Shown: positions 1-12,564 of the stretch, piece after piece
How the letters are laid out: every line of letters starts with the position of its first letter
Position numbering within the stretch: the first letter of the stretch is position 1
Assembly (NCBI GenBank): GCA_006937955.1
Contig: SSNP01000125.1
Coordinates: 898,072-962,071 of the forward strand
From: Pachypanchax playfairii
Taxonomy: Eukaryota > Chordata > Actinopteri > Cyprinodontiformes > Aplocheilidae
Length of the DNA: 64,000 nucleotides
Direction of reading: 5' to 3'
The notes under the pieces: generated by a model
What the model was told of the DNA's origin: nothing
Databases searched by the model: none
What the model saw: only the letters and a program-made list of their open reading frames with translations
Translations under genes and position numbers: made by a program

Positions 1-503
1 CAGGGTCCTTGGCGTTTAAGTGTCTGAAGCAGCACAAACACACCAACCTCATACTTGTAGGCTAGAACCCAGTGGTGGGCCGTCAGAGTTTTTGAATCCT
101 TCTGTAAAAAATATCAGAATCACTGACTGATGATATTTATATTTTTTGTCCATGAATACTTATTAAATAATGTCAATCAATCTGTCCACTTCTTTTCATT
201 GTTGTTCCCCTGGCTGTGCTGCTTCCAGATGTGTAGTTTTTTAACCAATCACATTACAGCCGTCACTTGTTGCTATGCAGGGTCAAAGTCTAAGAACTCT
301 GCATAGAGGCCTTCACAATCAGTTCCTTTAACAGAAAATAAGCCTGATGAATCAGTTGCTTCAACCAATCAGAATTTAAGATGGGGACACCCTGGCGTGC
401 TAGCAGGCGTGCTAGCAGGCGTGCTAGCCAGTGAGCTAGCAGGCACGCTAAATGGGTGGATTTCATTAAAGATTTATAGTCAAAGGCGTTTTTAAGATGG
501 ACT
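1..503. other. No gene seen; short 12-bp tandem repeat
   Basis: AT-rich sequence with no supported gene. Around 394-445 a 12-bp unit (gcgtgctagcag) is repeated about three times and then degenerates. Nothing else recognisable. Confidence 0.5.
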
Positions 504-944
504 TTAAAGAGGCCATTTCACAAAGATTTCATGACTTTGTGGTTATTTCTGAAGTATTAACCTGTAATATGAAACATTTTATATTAGGGATGCACCGAAA
601 TTTCAGCCGAAAATGACCCAAAAGTGCATTTTCGGTTTTCAGCCAAAAGACCTAAATCACCGAAACAACACAGCCGAAACGCGTGACCTTGTGAGTGAAC
701 AGTGCCACCATAAAAAGGGCTGCAGCAGCCCGTTATGGGGATATACATAAATACTTTCAGTGCTATCTGAAGGGATGGGTACCGAACCCCAGTATTAAAT
801 TAGCCCCAAGGCTGATTCTGACGGTCCACACGAACCGATAAGCTTCAGCCTTAACGGTCCTTTTAATGGTAAATTAACATCGTATTAATTTTTTGCGGGA
901 GAAATAAACACAAGCCAAACACCACATTGGAAGCCTGCTCCTCC

Positions 945-1535
945 TTAAAGAGGCCCTTCCATTAAAAACTGTTTTTCTGAGGTTTATGTTGAATATTTTA
1001 GCTCCACATGTGTTCTTACCTTCATAGTTGGTGTGAAAACAGTTCAACAACTTCTCTTTCAGTTTTAATCTCTCAAACTACGCAGGTGGCGATAAAACCA
1101 GAGTTCTCCCGAGTTCAAACGGCCTGTATCTGTTTCGTCACAACTCCTTTGTTTGTTAGTATTCGGCAGCTCCCGCAGTTGAAACCACGCCTAGCATGCT
1201 GCTGGCTAAAAGCTCTAGCATAAGACGTAGCAAACAGGAAGAGACTATGCTGCTGTTGCCATGCGCAGCGTGGCAGGAAACAGTATACCTTGCTCTGATA
1301 GGCTAGTTTGTTAGCCAATCTGAGTCCTGCAAATTCGAATAATGAATATGAACGAGCTGCTGCTCAAGGCCTGACGGAAGGAGCTGGAACTACTTGAATT
1401 TTATGCAGACATATTGAAAGGTCTGTTAATCAGTGTTTCCTGACGTTTTTAGATATGTAAAATGTTTCACATTACAGGTTAATACTTAAGAAATAACCAC
1501 AAAGTCTTGAAATTTGTATGAAATGGCCTCTTTAA
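945..1535. mobile_element. TTAA-flanked MITE, copy B
   Basis: An uninterrupted 591-bp copy from TTAAAGAGGCCC to GGCCTCTTTAA. It is inserted in the hAT remnant that itself interrupts copy A, in the opposite orientation to copy A. No coding capacity of its own; small open frames here are not supported. Confidence 0.8.
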
Positions 1536-1638
1536 CAAGCACATACACACCGCGGGGAGGGGGGACAGCTGCGCGCTCCCGTGTTTGCCTTGTGTTCTCA
1601 CTAGAAGCTCTGCTCACCAGCAGTTACACGCAGGTACG

Positions 1639-1818
1639 ATGACAGAGCAAACGAAAAGATCCAAAATTTGGCTTCATTTTACAAAAATAGATGTTGACAA
1701 TACGTGCTGTCACAAACGCAATAAAAGCTTGGCTTGCATAGGTGGGAACATGAGTAATTTGACCAAACAACTCGCTAAAATACACCTAAAAACAAACAGA
1801 GAGACGCACAGTGTTTGA
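1639..1818 (+). pseudogene. hAT transposase N-terminal BED zinc-finger fragment
   Basis: A 59-residue frame from ATG to TGA. It contains the pattern of a BED finger: W-x-H-F at the start, a Cys pair near the middle, a GG-x-x-S-N-L segment and a following Q-L-x-x-x-H. BED fingers give hAT transposases their DNA binding. The Cys spacing is degraded and the catalytic domain is absent, so this is a remnant of the element at 585-2077. Recognition is by motif pattern only. Confidence 0.5.
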
Positions 1819-2264
1819 CTGAGTGCAGCAGCAACAATATGCCCTGAATCAGAGGACTTATTTTGCACTAAACACTTTAACATGCAAAATATTTCATTTT
1901 CATGGTTCTTAATTACACTGTTTTATGGGGAAGTTATGTTTGATATTTTTTATTTGAATACCTGCATTACCTAGTGCATTCAAGCAACGTTTAAGAATGT
2001 AAGAATGTTTTCGGTTTTCAGCCTTGGTTTCCTCATTTTCGGTTTCGGCCAAGAATTTTCATTTTGGTGCGCCCCTTTTTTATATCTAAAAAACATTAAG
2101 AAACACTAATTAACAGAACTTTCAATCCATTCGGCTGGCTTCGTCAAGCTTCGGGCTGCAACTTATTAATATTCATTATTCGAATTTGCTGGACTCAGAT
2201 TGGCTAACAAACTAGCCTATGAGAGCAAGGCATACTGTTTCCTGCCCTGCTGCACATGGCAACA

Positions 2265-2567
2265 GAACATGTAAATGTAAATGGTAAATGTCCTGTATTT
2301 GTATAGCGCTTTTCTAGTCATTCAGACCACTCAAAGCGCTTTCACACTACAAGGTTTTGCATTCACCCATTCACACAACCCAATATGTAAACCAGGGGGA
2401 GAGGGTAGGGGCTAACACTCACACAACCCGATACGCAGATCGGGGGGCAACATGGGGTTCAGTGTCTTGCCCAAGACACTTCGACATGTGGCGGTGGAAG
2501 CCGGGATCGATCCAAAAACCTTCAAATTGGAGGACGACCGCTCTAACCACTGAACCACAGCCGCACG
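2265..2567. repeat. Dispersed fish repeat inserted in MITE copy A
   Basis: Begins with ATGTAAATGGTAAATG-type repeats, continues with a 'tgtatttgtatagcgctttt' segment and 'gtcttgcccaagacacttcg', and ends 'ccactgaaccacagccgc'. A more diverged relative lies at 44130-44320. This is a common teleost dispersed repeat; I cannot assign it firmly to a SINE or a MITE. Confidence 0.6.
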
Positions 2568-2862
2568 TAATCTGTTCCAGTTTGGTACGTGTTTATGCTA
2601 CAGCTTTTAGCCAGCAGCATGCTAGGTGTGGTTTCAACTGCCAGAGTTGGTGAATACTAACAAGGAAAGGAGTTGTGACGAAACAAATACAGGCTGTTTG
2701 AACTCGGGTTTTATCTCCACCTGCGTAGTTTGAGAGATGAAAACTGAAAGAGAAGTTATTGACCTGTTTTCACACCCACTATGAAGGTAAGAACACCTGT
2801 GGAGCTAAAATATTCAACAAAAACCTCAGAAAAAAATGTTTTTAATGGAAGGGCCTCTTTAA

Positions 2863-3579
2863 GGAAAAGCTGAACATTGTTAAGAAATTCTGACTTTTAA
2901 CTTATTTTGAGGAAAGAAAAAAGAATGATTTTGTGTATAAATAATCTGAGTTTTTGGAGAGTAAAATGTTGCTATTTTTCTAAATAATACTACAGTTTTA
3001 TGAGGTTATTATTGATGTTTTTTATGCATGCGGCATTTGGCTAGTTTCTTCAGTAAAGGCTACATGAGTTATCTATCTGCAGTGCGATGGCTCTTTATAT
3101 TGCATTTATGTATAATAAGATGTTTTTTATACTGATAAAATAGTTGTTGAGGGGTGGATCAATTCAGAGGGAGCACCACTGGTAGAATCCCACCATGCTC
3201 ACACAGTACTGGCAGTGCTGCAAGTTTATTGCTGCTACATGCATTACATCTTGCTGCCCCTCTTGTTGCAACTACAAGGTTTGTTCCATACTCCCACCTC
3301 ACCCCTGCAACTGCTGCTCAATACTCCACATGTGCCAATTAATATCACGTCTTGCTCATCTTTCCTTCATTTGCCCTTTTTTAACTGTTGTCATGTTGAC
3401 CAGACAAAAAAGAGCACTATGTATCAACATGTTTTTTAAAGAACCAAAGATGCCAAGACAAAGGAACAAAAAGAAAGTAAGAGACTCGCAAGGAATCTAA
3501 CTCATGCTATAAGAATACTTCACTGAAAAAATACAAGCTCAATTCTATAATTTACAAAAAGCAAAAATGAAACCATCTG
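2863..3579. other. No gene seen
   Basis: AT-rich DNA. Several overlapping small frames at 3154-3500 have no recognisable domain and unconvincing composition, so they are not called. Confidence 0.4.
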
Positions 3580-4230
3580 GTTCTGTGGATGTCTTCAGGG
3601 TAGACGAGTCTTGGTTTGCAGCTGTGTGTAAAGCAGTCATGATGAAAGGCAGCGCCTCGAAATAGGAGGCCATGGTTAGGCCAAGCTTTCAATTGACTGA
3701 TCTGTTTATGTTCCAACCCTCACCTGGTCTTAAGATCTGGATCCTGACCAAAAGAATGAGATCTTGGATACAAGCAGATGAAATGAGCTTCCTCTGTAGG
3801 AGGGCCGGACTCAGCCTTAGAGATCAGGTGAGGAACTCAGTCATCCACAGGGAGCTTAAAGTAGAGCCACTGCTCCTCCCCATCAAAACGAGTCAACTGA
3901 GGTGGTTCAGGCATCTGGTTAGGATGATTTTCCAGGCATGTTCCAGGCATACTGGATAGAGAACCCCAGGTAAACCCAGATCCCATTGGAGGGATCATAA
4001 ATCATTTCTGGCCTGCAAACCCAATGGGATTCCTGGAAAGGAGCGGAAGAGGGTTTCCCTTCTGGATTTGTTACTTCTGCAAATTGAACTAAGTACATGA
4101 ATGAAGAGATGACGACTGACCCGTATGTGTTTGTCTGTGTCTCTTTCCTGCTTCTGTGCAGAGCTTTCAGATGACTTTTGTTGTGGACTGATGATATATA
4201 AACTGAAATGAACTGAACTAGGGGATGGAT
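3580..4230 (+). mobile_element. LINE 3' fragment (reverse transcriptase C-terminal region)
   Basis: In the plus frame around 3760-3930 the sequence encodes a segment with E-M-S-F-L-C-R-R-A-G-L-S-L-R-D, then V-E-P-L-L-L-P-I and L-R-W-F-R-H-L-V-R-M. This is the usual C-terminal tail of a common fish non-LTR retrotransposon. The frame is broken and the 5' part is missing. The fragment runs into a 'gaactgaac' stretch and a GGAT/GGAA microsatellite, typical of a LINE or SINE tail. The clade is not assigned. Confidence 0.6.
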
Positions 4231-4325
4231 GGATGGATGGACGGAAGGAAGGAAGGAAGGAAGGAAGGAAGGAAGGAAGGAAGGAAGGAAGGAAGGAAGG
4301 AAGGAAGGAAGGAAGGAAGGAAGGA
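4219..4325. repeat. GGAT/GGAA tetranucleotide microsatellite
   Basis: Four GGAT units followed by about twenty GGAA units. The Lys-Glu-Gly-Arg and Phe-Leu-Pro-Ser frames read through it are artefacts. Confidence 0.95.
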
Positions 4326-5700
4326 AACCATGAACACTGTGAAAGAGGTTCTCCAAATCTACTGCATTCTAATAGGTCATTATTATCCTATCTAAAGGGC
4401 TCTCAGCCAATCAGAATGCACCCTGAAAGGACAGATTAGTCCTTATTCACCTTCTCTCCACAGAAACTCTTCACTGACTGAGACTTTCTGTCACACTGAC
4501 AAAGAGACACAACTGCCAACACAAGGTGTGACATTTCTACTCCACATACACTTGATGCTAAAACAGCAACACGCTCTGTGCAAAACAAACGTCCTCTCTG
4601 AAATGTACAACTTTATTAGTGTCTTTTATTTAGTTAATTGTAGGAGGTTAAAACACGGTGAGTCATTTCTAAGCTGAAAGTTCTGGATTTTTAAAAACAT
4701 TTGAACTGCATTTCAGGCTTGAATGCAGTTTTGAATGTCAGACACAGACTGTAGTCTGAAACAAACAGCCTCAGGTCAGACGCCTTCCAAAAAAAAAAGA
4801 AACACTTTTTCAATACAAGAGGAGGTGAAGGGGAGGCGGGAGGTGCTGAGTTCATTAGGTCGAAGGTCACTTAAAACAAACTACCAGCTGCTTCTCCTTT
4901 AACAATGATTCTGCCAAAATCAAACAAAATGTTTTATTTAATTAATTTATTTAATTCCAAAAATGGCTCAATTGTTGTATTTTACTATAACTTTAGACTT
5001 CGAGCTTATAATTAATGCATCAGGAAACTTTACTTTTACATATATTTACATTAAATGCTGAAAATGTTCATGTATAATTCGTTTTAGGACAAATGCAGCA
5101 AAAAGACTGAGTTATACATCAAACACACACACGCACACATACGATCTTCATCAGAGAGAACAAGTCTGTCTTCTCATTTTTTTAAATAACATTACAATCC
5201 AGGGTGAATTGGGGGTTCAAAGATGTATTAATGGGCTCTTTTAGACTTTATTTCCCCCCAGTGTTGAGTCTTGGCAATGTTGGCAAGTATATTTGTCCCT
5301 CGTGGACCATCAGACATTATTTCTGAGGCCTTAAGCAACTTTTTGTGAATATTTTTTTTTAAAAGATAGCAAACGGAGTAAAACCAGAATAAAACGTGGT
5401 TTACTGCATTTTAGATGAAATGTTCTGTTATATTAGAGAATAAATCAGGAGTTCTGATCTTGCTGAACATGCTTATTATTTGGAAAACTCTGCAGAGATC
5501 ACGTGCACAGTGATTTGATAAGTATTGAAGATGGATTTTTACATGATCGTGTCTGATTAAGTCTTGTGGAACAGAAAGCACATTTTTGGGAGATAAAACA
5601 TTCAGAATGAGACAGTCACTTGTGTGTGACTGAGTCTGCAGTTTAACAGAGAAGAAACAGTTTCAGCACCATTTGTGCGCTTTTCCAAACACCCCGAGTA
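4326..5700. other. No gene seen
   Basis: AT-rich, with a few poly-A and poly-T runs and a short CA stretch near 5123. No feature can be supported. Confidence 0.4.
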
Positions 5701-5733
5701 TCTTCACAGCAGCATGAACTGAGTGTGACTTAC

Positions 5734-7330
5734 CTTGTCTGGCATTAAAATAAGGTGTGTCCAGGATCTAGTGCACAGCCCCAGTTTCATACACCTGGCC
5801 GGTGAACACCATCGAGAATCCGTTTCCACTTCATGGTACACAGATATTTCTGCTAGGGTTATTATTCTTTGGCCAAAATAAAACACAGGAGAACGTCGTT
5901 GCGGTACAAAAATCCGGTTCTCCGATGAGACAAAATTGGGGTTGTGCGTTGAAGCATCGGTGTGGCGCGCACTGGCTTCCACAGAACTCACATTTTTATA
6001 GATCTAAAAAAAAGAAAAAGAAAAAATAACTGCGATGATTTCTCCAGCCAACTTTTATTTCGAGACTCCTCCAGGAAAATTTCCAAAGACAAACACATTC
6101 AATAATCTGAGTTCCACTTGAAGCCGTATGCGCAAAGGAATTTGGGAACACTTTTTTTCAAGCATGCTCACGTTGACCGAACACTCTGCCCAAAAAATCC
6201 AATGTGGCAGATGTGATCTGAGAAAAATTCACACCCAAAAATCTGTAACAGCGTGTCCGAATCTTCAGCGTTCCCCCGGGTCCCGCAAAATAATGGCATC
6301 ATGAACGTTTTCACGTGCCCCCACCCTCCCCCCAACACACTGTTCCAGTTTCGGTGATCAGCTTGAATATCCCAGACGCTTTAACCCTCCGCTCCCCCAA
6401 AAAACTAGATATGTAAAAAAAGGCGTGCCGGATTTTAGGAGCAGCAACAGTTAAATCCCTGAAGGCTGAGACGCAACAATTTCCAGGAGAGTGTCGCCGT
6501 CGCTCCGTCCTGCGCCCAGACTTCCTCCCAGCGGAACTGAAGCGACGGAGGGGCGCATCTGCTCAACCCGGTTCCTCTGCAGCCAAAACATCTCAGCAAG
6601 GTTCTGCGTTACCACAACTGTTTCCCACTTCTCAATGTCAGATATCAGGAAGAAATTCCGCGTCGTGGCGCATTAAAACCTCATCTAGTGGCTGAATTCT
6701 CAGCAAAAACGTGTGTGAGAAGAGAAAAGGGGGAGAAATCAGTTATATATCGCCTTCTAATGGAAATTTTGTCATGTGGCAGTACATCACCCGCTTATCT
6801 AATAAACTAAACTAATTACCTGAATATTCATCCATCCTGCCTCCAGAGAGGAAGAGAAACCGGTGTTCTCTCTGTGTTGCTTTTTTCATGCGCAACGTGA
6901 GGAAAATGTGCACCGGGTTCAGTATTTGATGAGACCTGCTTTACACCATTACAACCAGTTTATACCAGAATTGTGATTTGAGGCACCAAAAAGTGATGTG
7001 GCATCAAGTGGGCGTGCGTGTGCACGACCATACGCGCGCACGGATGTGGATTGTCAGTGTTTAACGTTTTTATGAGATCGGACAAGCGAGAAGGGCGAAC
7101 AGACTCGCGCGTGAATCCATATGAAGGACGCGTTGAGACGGCCGCGTGGGGAGGTGAGCGGCCACCGCTCGGCGCGTGAGGAGGCAACATGCAGCACGTT
7201 GTGTAAACTGTGGAGAGAAAGTCGAGTCAGCGCTGCGAGTCAGACACGTGAGAGACGCGGGAAGTTGTGCTGCGTGTTGTTAGAAAAATCAGCTGGGAAG
7301 AAAAAAAAAAGACTTTTAAGTTTGTGGGCG
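5734..7330 (-). promoter_or_regulatory. CpG-richer patch with a possible minus-strand 5' exon
   Basis: From about 6230 to 7330 CpG dinucleotides are clearly denser than in the flanks (for example 6480-6560 and 7030-7270). On the minus strand a candidate exon ends at a splice donor (GACAAG|GTAAGT, just left of 5734); it contains only short open frames starting at ATG. This fits a promoter plus 5' untranslated exon of a gene running left out of the window, or a noncoding RNA. No protein-coding continuation is visible in 1-5700, so the call is weak. Confidence 0.25.
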
Positions 7331-8029
7331 TGACAACGTGCACACGCTTTGTGTACTCAAAACAAAACTATACGGTGTTCTCTAATGTCTTGAGTTTGGG
7401 AGTTTTCAGCACCATGGACAAAGTCAACAGGGAGTTTTTCAGCACCAAGGACAGAACTACAAGCTAATGGTAAATCCTACCAGGGCCAATTAGAAAGTGG
7501 ATTACTGTCACCTTAAAAACTAATAGCTAAAATATCAGGGATTTTTTTTTTACATTATGCTGTTTTATAAACTTTAACATTACAAAGTTACTGCAGCAGA
7601 AACATTATAAAACTCCCTGCAGAAGTTCCCGGTCTGCAACAGAAACGCTAAAGATTGCATTTTTTTTCCTTTATTGTTATTATTTTTATCTATAAACAAT
7701 GTCAACAAAACAGTGTCCTGTTTTAGCTGGGACATTTCATGTACTGATCAAGAATGTTTTGATTATTTACCACAGATTGGTTGTTTCTTGTCTGTCCGAG
7801 TGTCTTCTTGCCCTTTCTTTTAAGTTGAAACTGTCATGGCTGCAGACTATCATTGTGTTAACCTGATACACATTCAGAAGAACAAGCTAACCCTACCCTA
7901 AATTATCTCTTATAGCAATAAACAAACAAATAAATACAGAAATAAAAATTGATGCTTTCATTTATCTCACTTGGGAAAATTATTCTTTTATAAGATGTAT
8001 GAGGGTTTTTTTGTTTTTGCCTTTTTTCT
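7331..8029. other. No gene seen
   Basis: AT-rich, poly-T-bearing DNA without a supported frame, inverted repeat or known repeat. Confidence 0.4.
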
Positions 8030-8225
8030 TTTTCCTGGGAAATTATCTTTCTGTATTCGACCCATCCCTGAGGAGAAGTGAACTGTCATGTGCAGCACCC
8101 AGGAGGCAATTTCAGGGTCCAACATATTTCTGGATCCTTCAACATGCAGCCTGCTGGAAGCTGAGATCAAATCATCACCTCCCAATCAGAGGTCGATCTC
8201 CTTCCCCATTAAGTCACCCAAATTA
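8030..8225. repeat. Dispersed fish repeat remnant
   Basis: Contains 'ctgtattcgacccatccctgaggag' in diverged form and a downstream 'gaggtcgatctccttcccc' segment. It resembles the repeat at about 30925-31135. No coding capacity. Confidence 0.5.
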
Positions 8226-9610
8226 GGCAACAGCTGCCAAATGTTGGTCTCCTTACAATTATTTTAAAAAGATGTTCCAAGATGAACTAAACTCATAAAT
8301 GAGTTTGTTTTAGACACTTGCAACATTTATTGACAGCAAAATACTTATGATGGCACTTTAACATTCTGTAAAGAAAAGACCAGGCTAAAGGCATGAAATT
8401 TGCATGTTTTTTCCCATTGTGAAGTTCTAACTAATTTAAGGCACTATGTGCAAAAATACCCCCGCTTGCCAACTTGAAGTAAAGTGCGTTATTCATAAGT
8501 TGTGAATAATTAAGGTCTCAGGAGCGCAGTTGAAAAGGGGGAATATTTGCTGACTGTGTGCTGCGTCTGGGTTTGTATTTCTGAGGAACAACAGGGTGCA
8601 TACTAAGTAATGAGTAGGCAGAACAAAGGTAAGGCACTAGTTAGAATTACATACATCTTGGCTTTTTTAATCCAGTTTGAACAGCAGAGCTGGTGTTACA
8701 CCTGCAGGAATTTAACAGGAAAGTTTGATCAAACCAGTGCGGCCATTGTTATCTTGCAAATTGCACCAAAATCAGTGTTCTGATGTGAAACTGAGAGTTC
8801 TGGCATGTGCACGGATATGATTTTGATCTGAGCTACATATCTAAATATAGTCAGTAGCACAACAACTGTTATGTCAAAGCAGGACAATGTGCAGGCTGCT
8901 TAAAAATGTAAATAAAAAATTTTAATGGACGACTAAACAATGTAAGTGAGTTCATCTGGACACTAAACATCTACAGAATATGTTTGTTTAAGTTCATGGA
9001 GCATCACAACAAAGAGATAAAAGAAAATAACAACTTCCTGTTGGTCAGTAAATGTCTTATGATTTTTTTTTTATTCTGTGACATGAAGGCGTCATTTGTT
9101 TTAAAACAAAGTCTCTTTGGAGTCAGAGACGTCTGTTTGTTACACTGATAACAGAAACATGGCAGATACATGAATCAGGTAAAGATCGTTCACTACACTC
9201 TTTCACAATATTTAAATTCTTACATACAGAAAAATGCTTTGAAATAACTTTAAATATTTCTTTACCATATCAATGTAGTTTAGATGATAATTTTAATAAA
9301 AAGTAGAACAGAGTGTTTTGCTTCAGATTTTTTTACTCAAACCCAAAAGATACATTTTTAAGTCATATGTTGCAGCGAATGTCAGTCATGTGCAGAAACT
9401 CATTCATTTCTGTGATTTTCTCTCTCTGAGCTTCAGTTCCTCCTTTTTTTAAATTCAATGATCCACTTTGAGGCAAAGTGTCATCCATTCGAATGCATGT
9501 CCGTTCTACCAAACTCAATAAAGGCTGTTAAATCTCATCAACATGTTTCTCTTCATTCCTGGATGAACTGAGTTGTTATACCAGAGCTGCTGGAAAGAGA
9601 CAGACATCCC
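8226..9610. other. No gene seen
   Basis: AT-rich single-copy-looking DNA. No frame, repeat or regulatory element that I can support. Confidence 0.4.
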
Positions 9611-9613
9611 AGT

Positions 9614-9626
9614 GTGTGTGTGTGTG

Positions 9627-9690
<64 letters not shown>
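9614..9690. repeat. (GT)n microsatellite
   Basis: About 37 GT dinucleotides with two GC interruptions. It directly abuts the repeat element at 9691-10018, which ends in a second GT run at about 9990-10016. Confidence 0.95.
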
Positions 9691-9692
<2 letters not shown>

Positions 9693-9985
9693 TGGGTGGG
9701 CTTGTTTTTCTGACCTCCTGAGGACCAGTTTCCTGACTTTTACTATCTTTCTGGGGTCCGAAGGTTCTTATGGGGACCGAAGTCTGGTCCCCATGAGGGG
9801 GACTCCCCTTTTTAGGGTTAGGGGTTAGGTTTATAGGTATGGTGTGAACAGAGTTTTAGTTAGTCTTAGGGTTAGTTATAGATCAGTAATGGTTAAGGTT
9901 AGTAAAAGGGTTTGGGTTAGGTATAAATCTAGTTACTAAAATCAATGGAAGTCAATGGACGGTCCCCATAAGGATAGCAAAACAA

Positions 9986-10017
<32 letters not shown>

Positions 10018-10018
10018 C
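9691..10018. repeat. Dispersed element between two GT microsatellites
   Basis: A segment with repeated GGTCCCCAT-type words. TGGGGACC (9771-9778) and GGTCCCCA (9786-9793) form a perfect 8-bp hairpin stem, and another ggtccccat lies at 9961. A degenerate 'gggttaggtt' tract lies between. This is a common fish repeat whose ends are GT-rich; class uncertain. Confidence 0.55.
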
Positions 10019-12559
10019 AGTGATTGTGTCTAAGTGTGAAAGTGGGTTTTCATTCTCCCTGAGTAAAGATAAGGAAGGAGGAACCACAGCAGAGGGATCA
10101 GGGAAAAAGTAATTAATGCTACAGGTAAAGACCAAGAAATCTCCACAACATTCAAAAGCTATTAAAAAGGAAGGTGAAAAGACACAAGGACTATCAGAGA
10201 GAGCAGCAACACATCTCAATAAATCAAGAAAGACCAGGATTTGGTATTTATTGTGCCAAGGTTATAAGTCCTTCACGCAGTAACATCTCACTAGCATGGC
10301 GTGATCTTCTTGTCATGGTCTGAGAGAGTCAAGCCACAGAGGGACCTGGGACATGGTGCATGGTCACTGGGTAAGATTGTCTTGTAAACGATATGATCTT
10401 TAATCCTGCAGCCACATCCTGAAGTGATCATGGGAGACCTGCCGGTGTGGTGGGCCGTGGCATGGTGCATTCAAGGACGTGTGAGACTTGTAGAGCATGT
10501 TGATGGTGTGGGAGCGAGTCGAGAGGATGCAGAAAACAAATTATTTAATGGTGAGCATTAAAAACACTGCAGCGTCATGACTGCACACTGGTGGAGGTTT
10601 TCCAAATTTACTACTATCCAGTGATGTTTTAAAAGGTCATATAAGATCAGAGAGTACAGCAAGGTCAGGAGATCTGAATCACCGGCACACGTTTCAGGTC
10701 CTGGAGTCGTTACTGTCATGAGAGTCGTTAAGATGATGAAGTCTCACTCAGCAATCACACGGGTCCAACGGTTTGCATGCACATTAACCATCTTATGCAC
10801 TATCATATGGATCCAGATTCTAAATCTAGACTTCACATCCATCTGAGGGTTCAAATATGATGTCTGAGTATGGAGAGCTCAGTGTGATTTTTATAATACC
10901 TTATGATTTGGGGGATCTTTGAAATGTTTATGCTCCTGATGGCTGATGAATGAACAGAGAACTCCCTAATCACCTGCTGTCCCCGGCCACTTTCACCTGA
11001 AAACCATCAACACGGTGATGAAACAACTTCCCCTCAATCATGTACGAATGCACACGTGACGACGAGCGAGCCAGACACGCTCAGTTCCGTCAACCACAGT
11101 CTCATTTCACAGTTTTCTCTCCAACTACCCAGAGTCCCCCTGGAGGGATTTAGTAAATAGAAAACTAGTTTGTACTTTCCATTAGAGCCTGATTCTATTA
11201 TGCAGTTGGTCCTTATTGATCTGAACATTTGGAGAGACATGCAAGAAAAAGTAGCGAGTGGAGCCCAGCAGATTCCCAGCCGGTTTGAGGGAAGAGCAAG
11301 AAAAAAATGTGGGAAATTGAAGAGAGGAAAAATGACAATAAGGAAAACAAGGAGTGAGGAGAGGTGGATGCAAAGACAGATCTGATTCCACAATCATGAA
11401 GATAATATCTGTGCAATGAAAATAAATCAGTAAAAGATGCATTTTTTATTGTATAAATATTCATTTACCCATGTTCTGATGCTCGGTGCATGTTTACCAT
11501 GTGGTCGCCACAGAAAACACTAATTCAATCTGACAGCATGCGTATCGTCTGAATATGTTAAGAGCGGAAAATACATTATAGTTCTGGATAAGTACACAGC
11601 CTTCCCTGCGTGAGCACACTCTGTAATATCACAGTGACCAAGCTGAGCTTTAGAGATGGAGAAAAAACAACAACAAAGGACATATCTGCAGAAAATGAAC
11701 TCAACGAGAATGTGTTCTGCAGTGAGACTGCAGTTCTGAGGAATCAGGACCGCTGTCAGACCTGACTCACCCTACCTGAGGGCCGAGCGCAAGTAAACTA
11801 GAAGAATAGGAGAGAGATTATGAGAGACACGACTGGAAGGAACGTGGGAGAGAAGGATGCTGCGTGGTGAGAAGGATCTGAGCAGATCAAACAGGAGATG
11901 AGCTTAGAGTCGGGGTGAGAGGGAAGAATTTTGTTTCTGTGTGTGTGTGTGTCCTGACCACACTGACCACAAACAAATTTGTAACAGTGCAATATTTTTT
12001 TAAAAATCCACTAGAAAATAACTAAAAACATGTAATATAATTTGTAAATGTCAGTATTTTGGGGAAAAAAAGATTTAAAAAATGTTGGGAAGAATATTTA
12101 TAAAAAACATTCTAGAAACAGATTGAGTTTGTTGCTGTTTGCTTAAAAAACATTCAGGTATTTTAACAATGTAGCTCATTATGAGGTTTACATTTTAGCA
12201 TGTAAATAGAACCAGGATATGAAAAGAAATGTTGAAGATCCTGCCAGTGATTCATTAGGGTCTCCATGGTAACCACACACTCTCTCACAGTCTGGAAGGG
12301 CTCTTAATGAGAGAAATGAAGAAATGAAACATCAAACAAATCATCATTATGCAAAAAAGAAAGATAAAGGAGGGGATTTGCAAAAAAAAAAAAATACTTA
12401 AATTCTCTAACAGCAAAACAAACAGTGAAAAACGACAAAAATTCCCACGTTCAGGTGAATAAATTGTATAGAAAGGGTAAAATTTGTGAGGATAAGAAAA
12501 CTTTGAATACATTTCAGACGGTTTAGTTTTGGGTTTAAATAACCCAAAAGTGTGTGGCA
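10019..12559. other. No gene seen
   Basis: No recognisable domain in any frame. Minor GT run at about 11940. Overlapping minus-strand frames at 11034-11464 lack domain or codon support and are not called. Confidence 0.4.
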
Positions 12560-12564
12560 CTGTC

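Larger units (their letters stand above)
585..2077 (+). mobile_element. hAT transposon remnant nested in MITE copy A
   Basis: The element starts TAGGGATGCACC and its other end, read in reverse complement, is AAGGGGCGCACC (9 of 12 matching). Both sides are flanked by the 8-bp direct repeat TTTTATAT (577-584 and 2078-2085), the hAT hallmark. Copy A of the MITE resumes in register on the far side. Inside lie a second MITE (945-1535) and a fragment encoding a BED-type zinc finger. Most of the transposase is missing. Confidence 0.8.
504..2862. mobile_element. TTAA-flanked MITE, copy A (split by nested insertions)
   Basis: The outer ends read TTAAAGAGGCC at 504 and GGCCTCTTTAA ending at 2862. This fits a TTAA target duplication with AGAGGCC terminal inverted repeats, as in piggyBac-like MITEs (family assignment inferred). 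The body is split: 504-584, 2078-2264 and about 2568-2862 align with the uninterrupted copy at 945-1535 in the reverse orientation. A hAT remnant (585-2077) and a second dispersed element (about 2265-2567) sit inside it. Confidence 0.75.

Noticed and set aside
3919..4439. Frames of Phe-Leu-Pro-Ser and Lys-Glu-Gly-Arg repeats
   Set aside because: Translations of the GGAA microsatellite on the two strands.
9616..9828. Open frame rich in Val-Cys repeats
   Set aside because: It is the translation of a GT microsatellite and an adjacent repeat.
11034..11464. Overlapping minus-strand frames of about 80-120 codons
   Set aside because: No domain, no splice support, and several frames open at once in AT-rich DNA.
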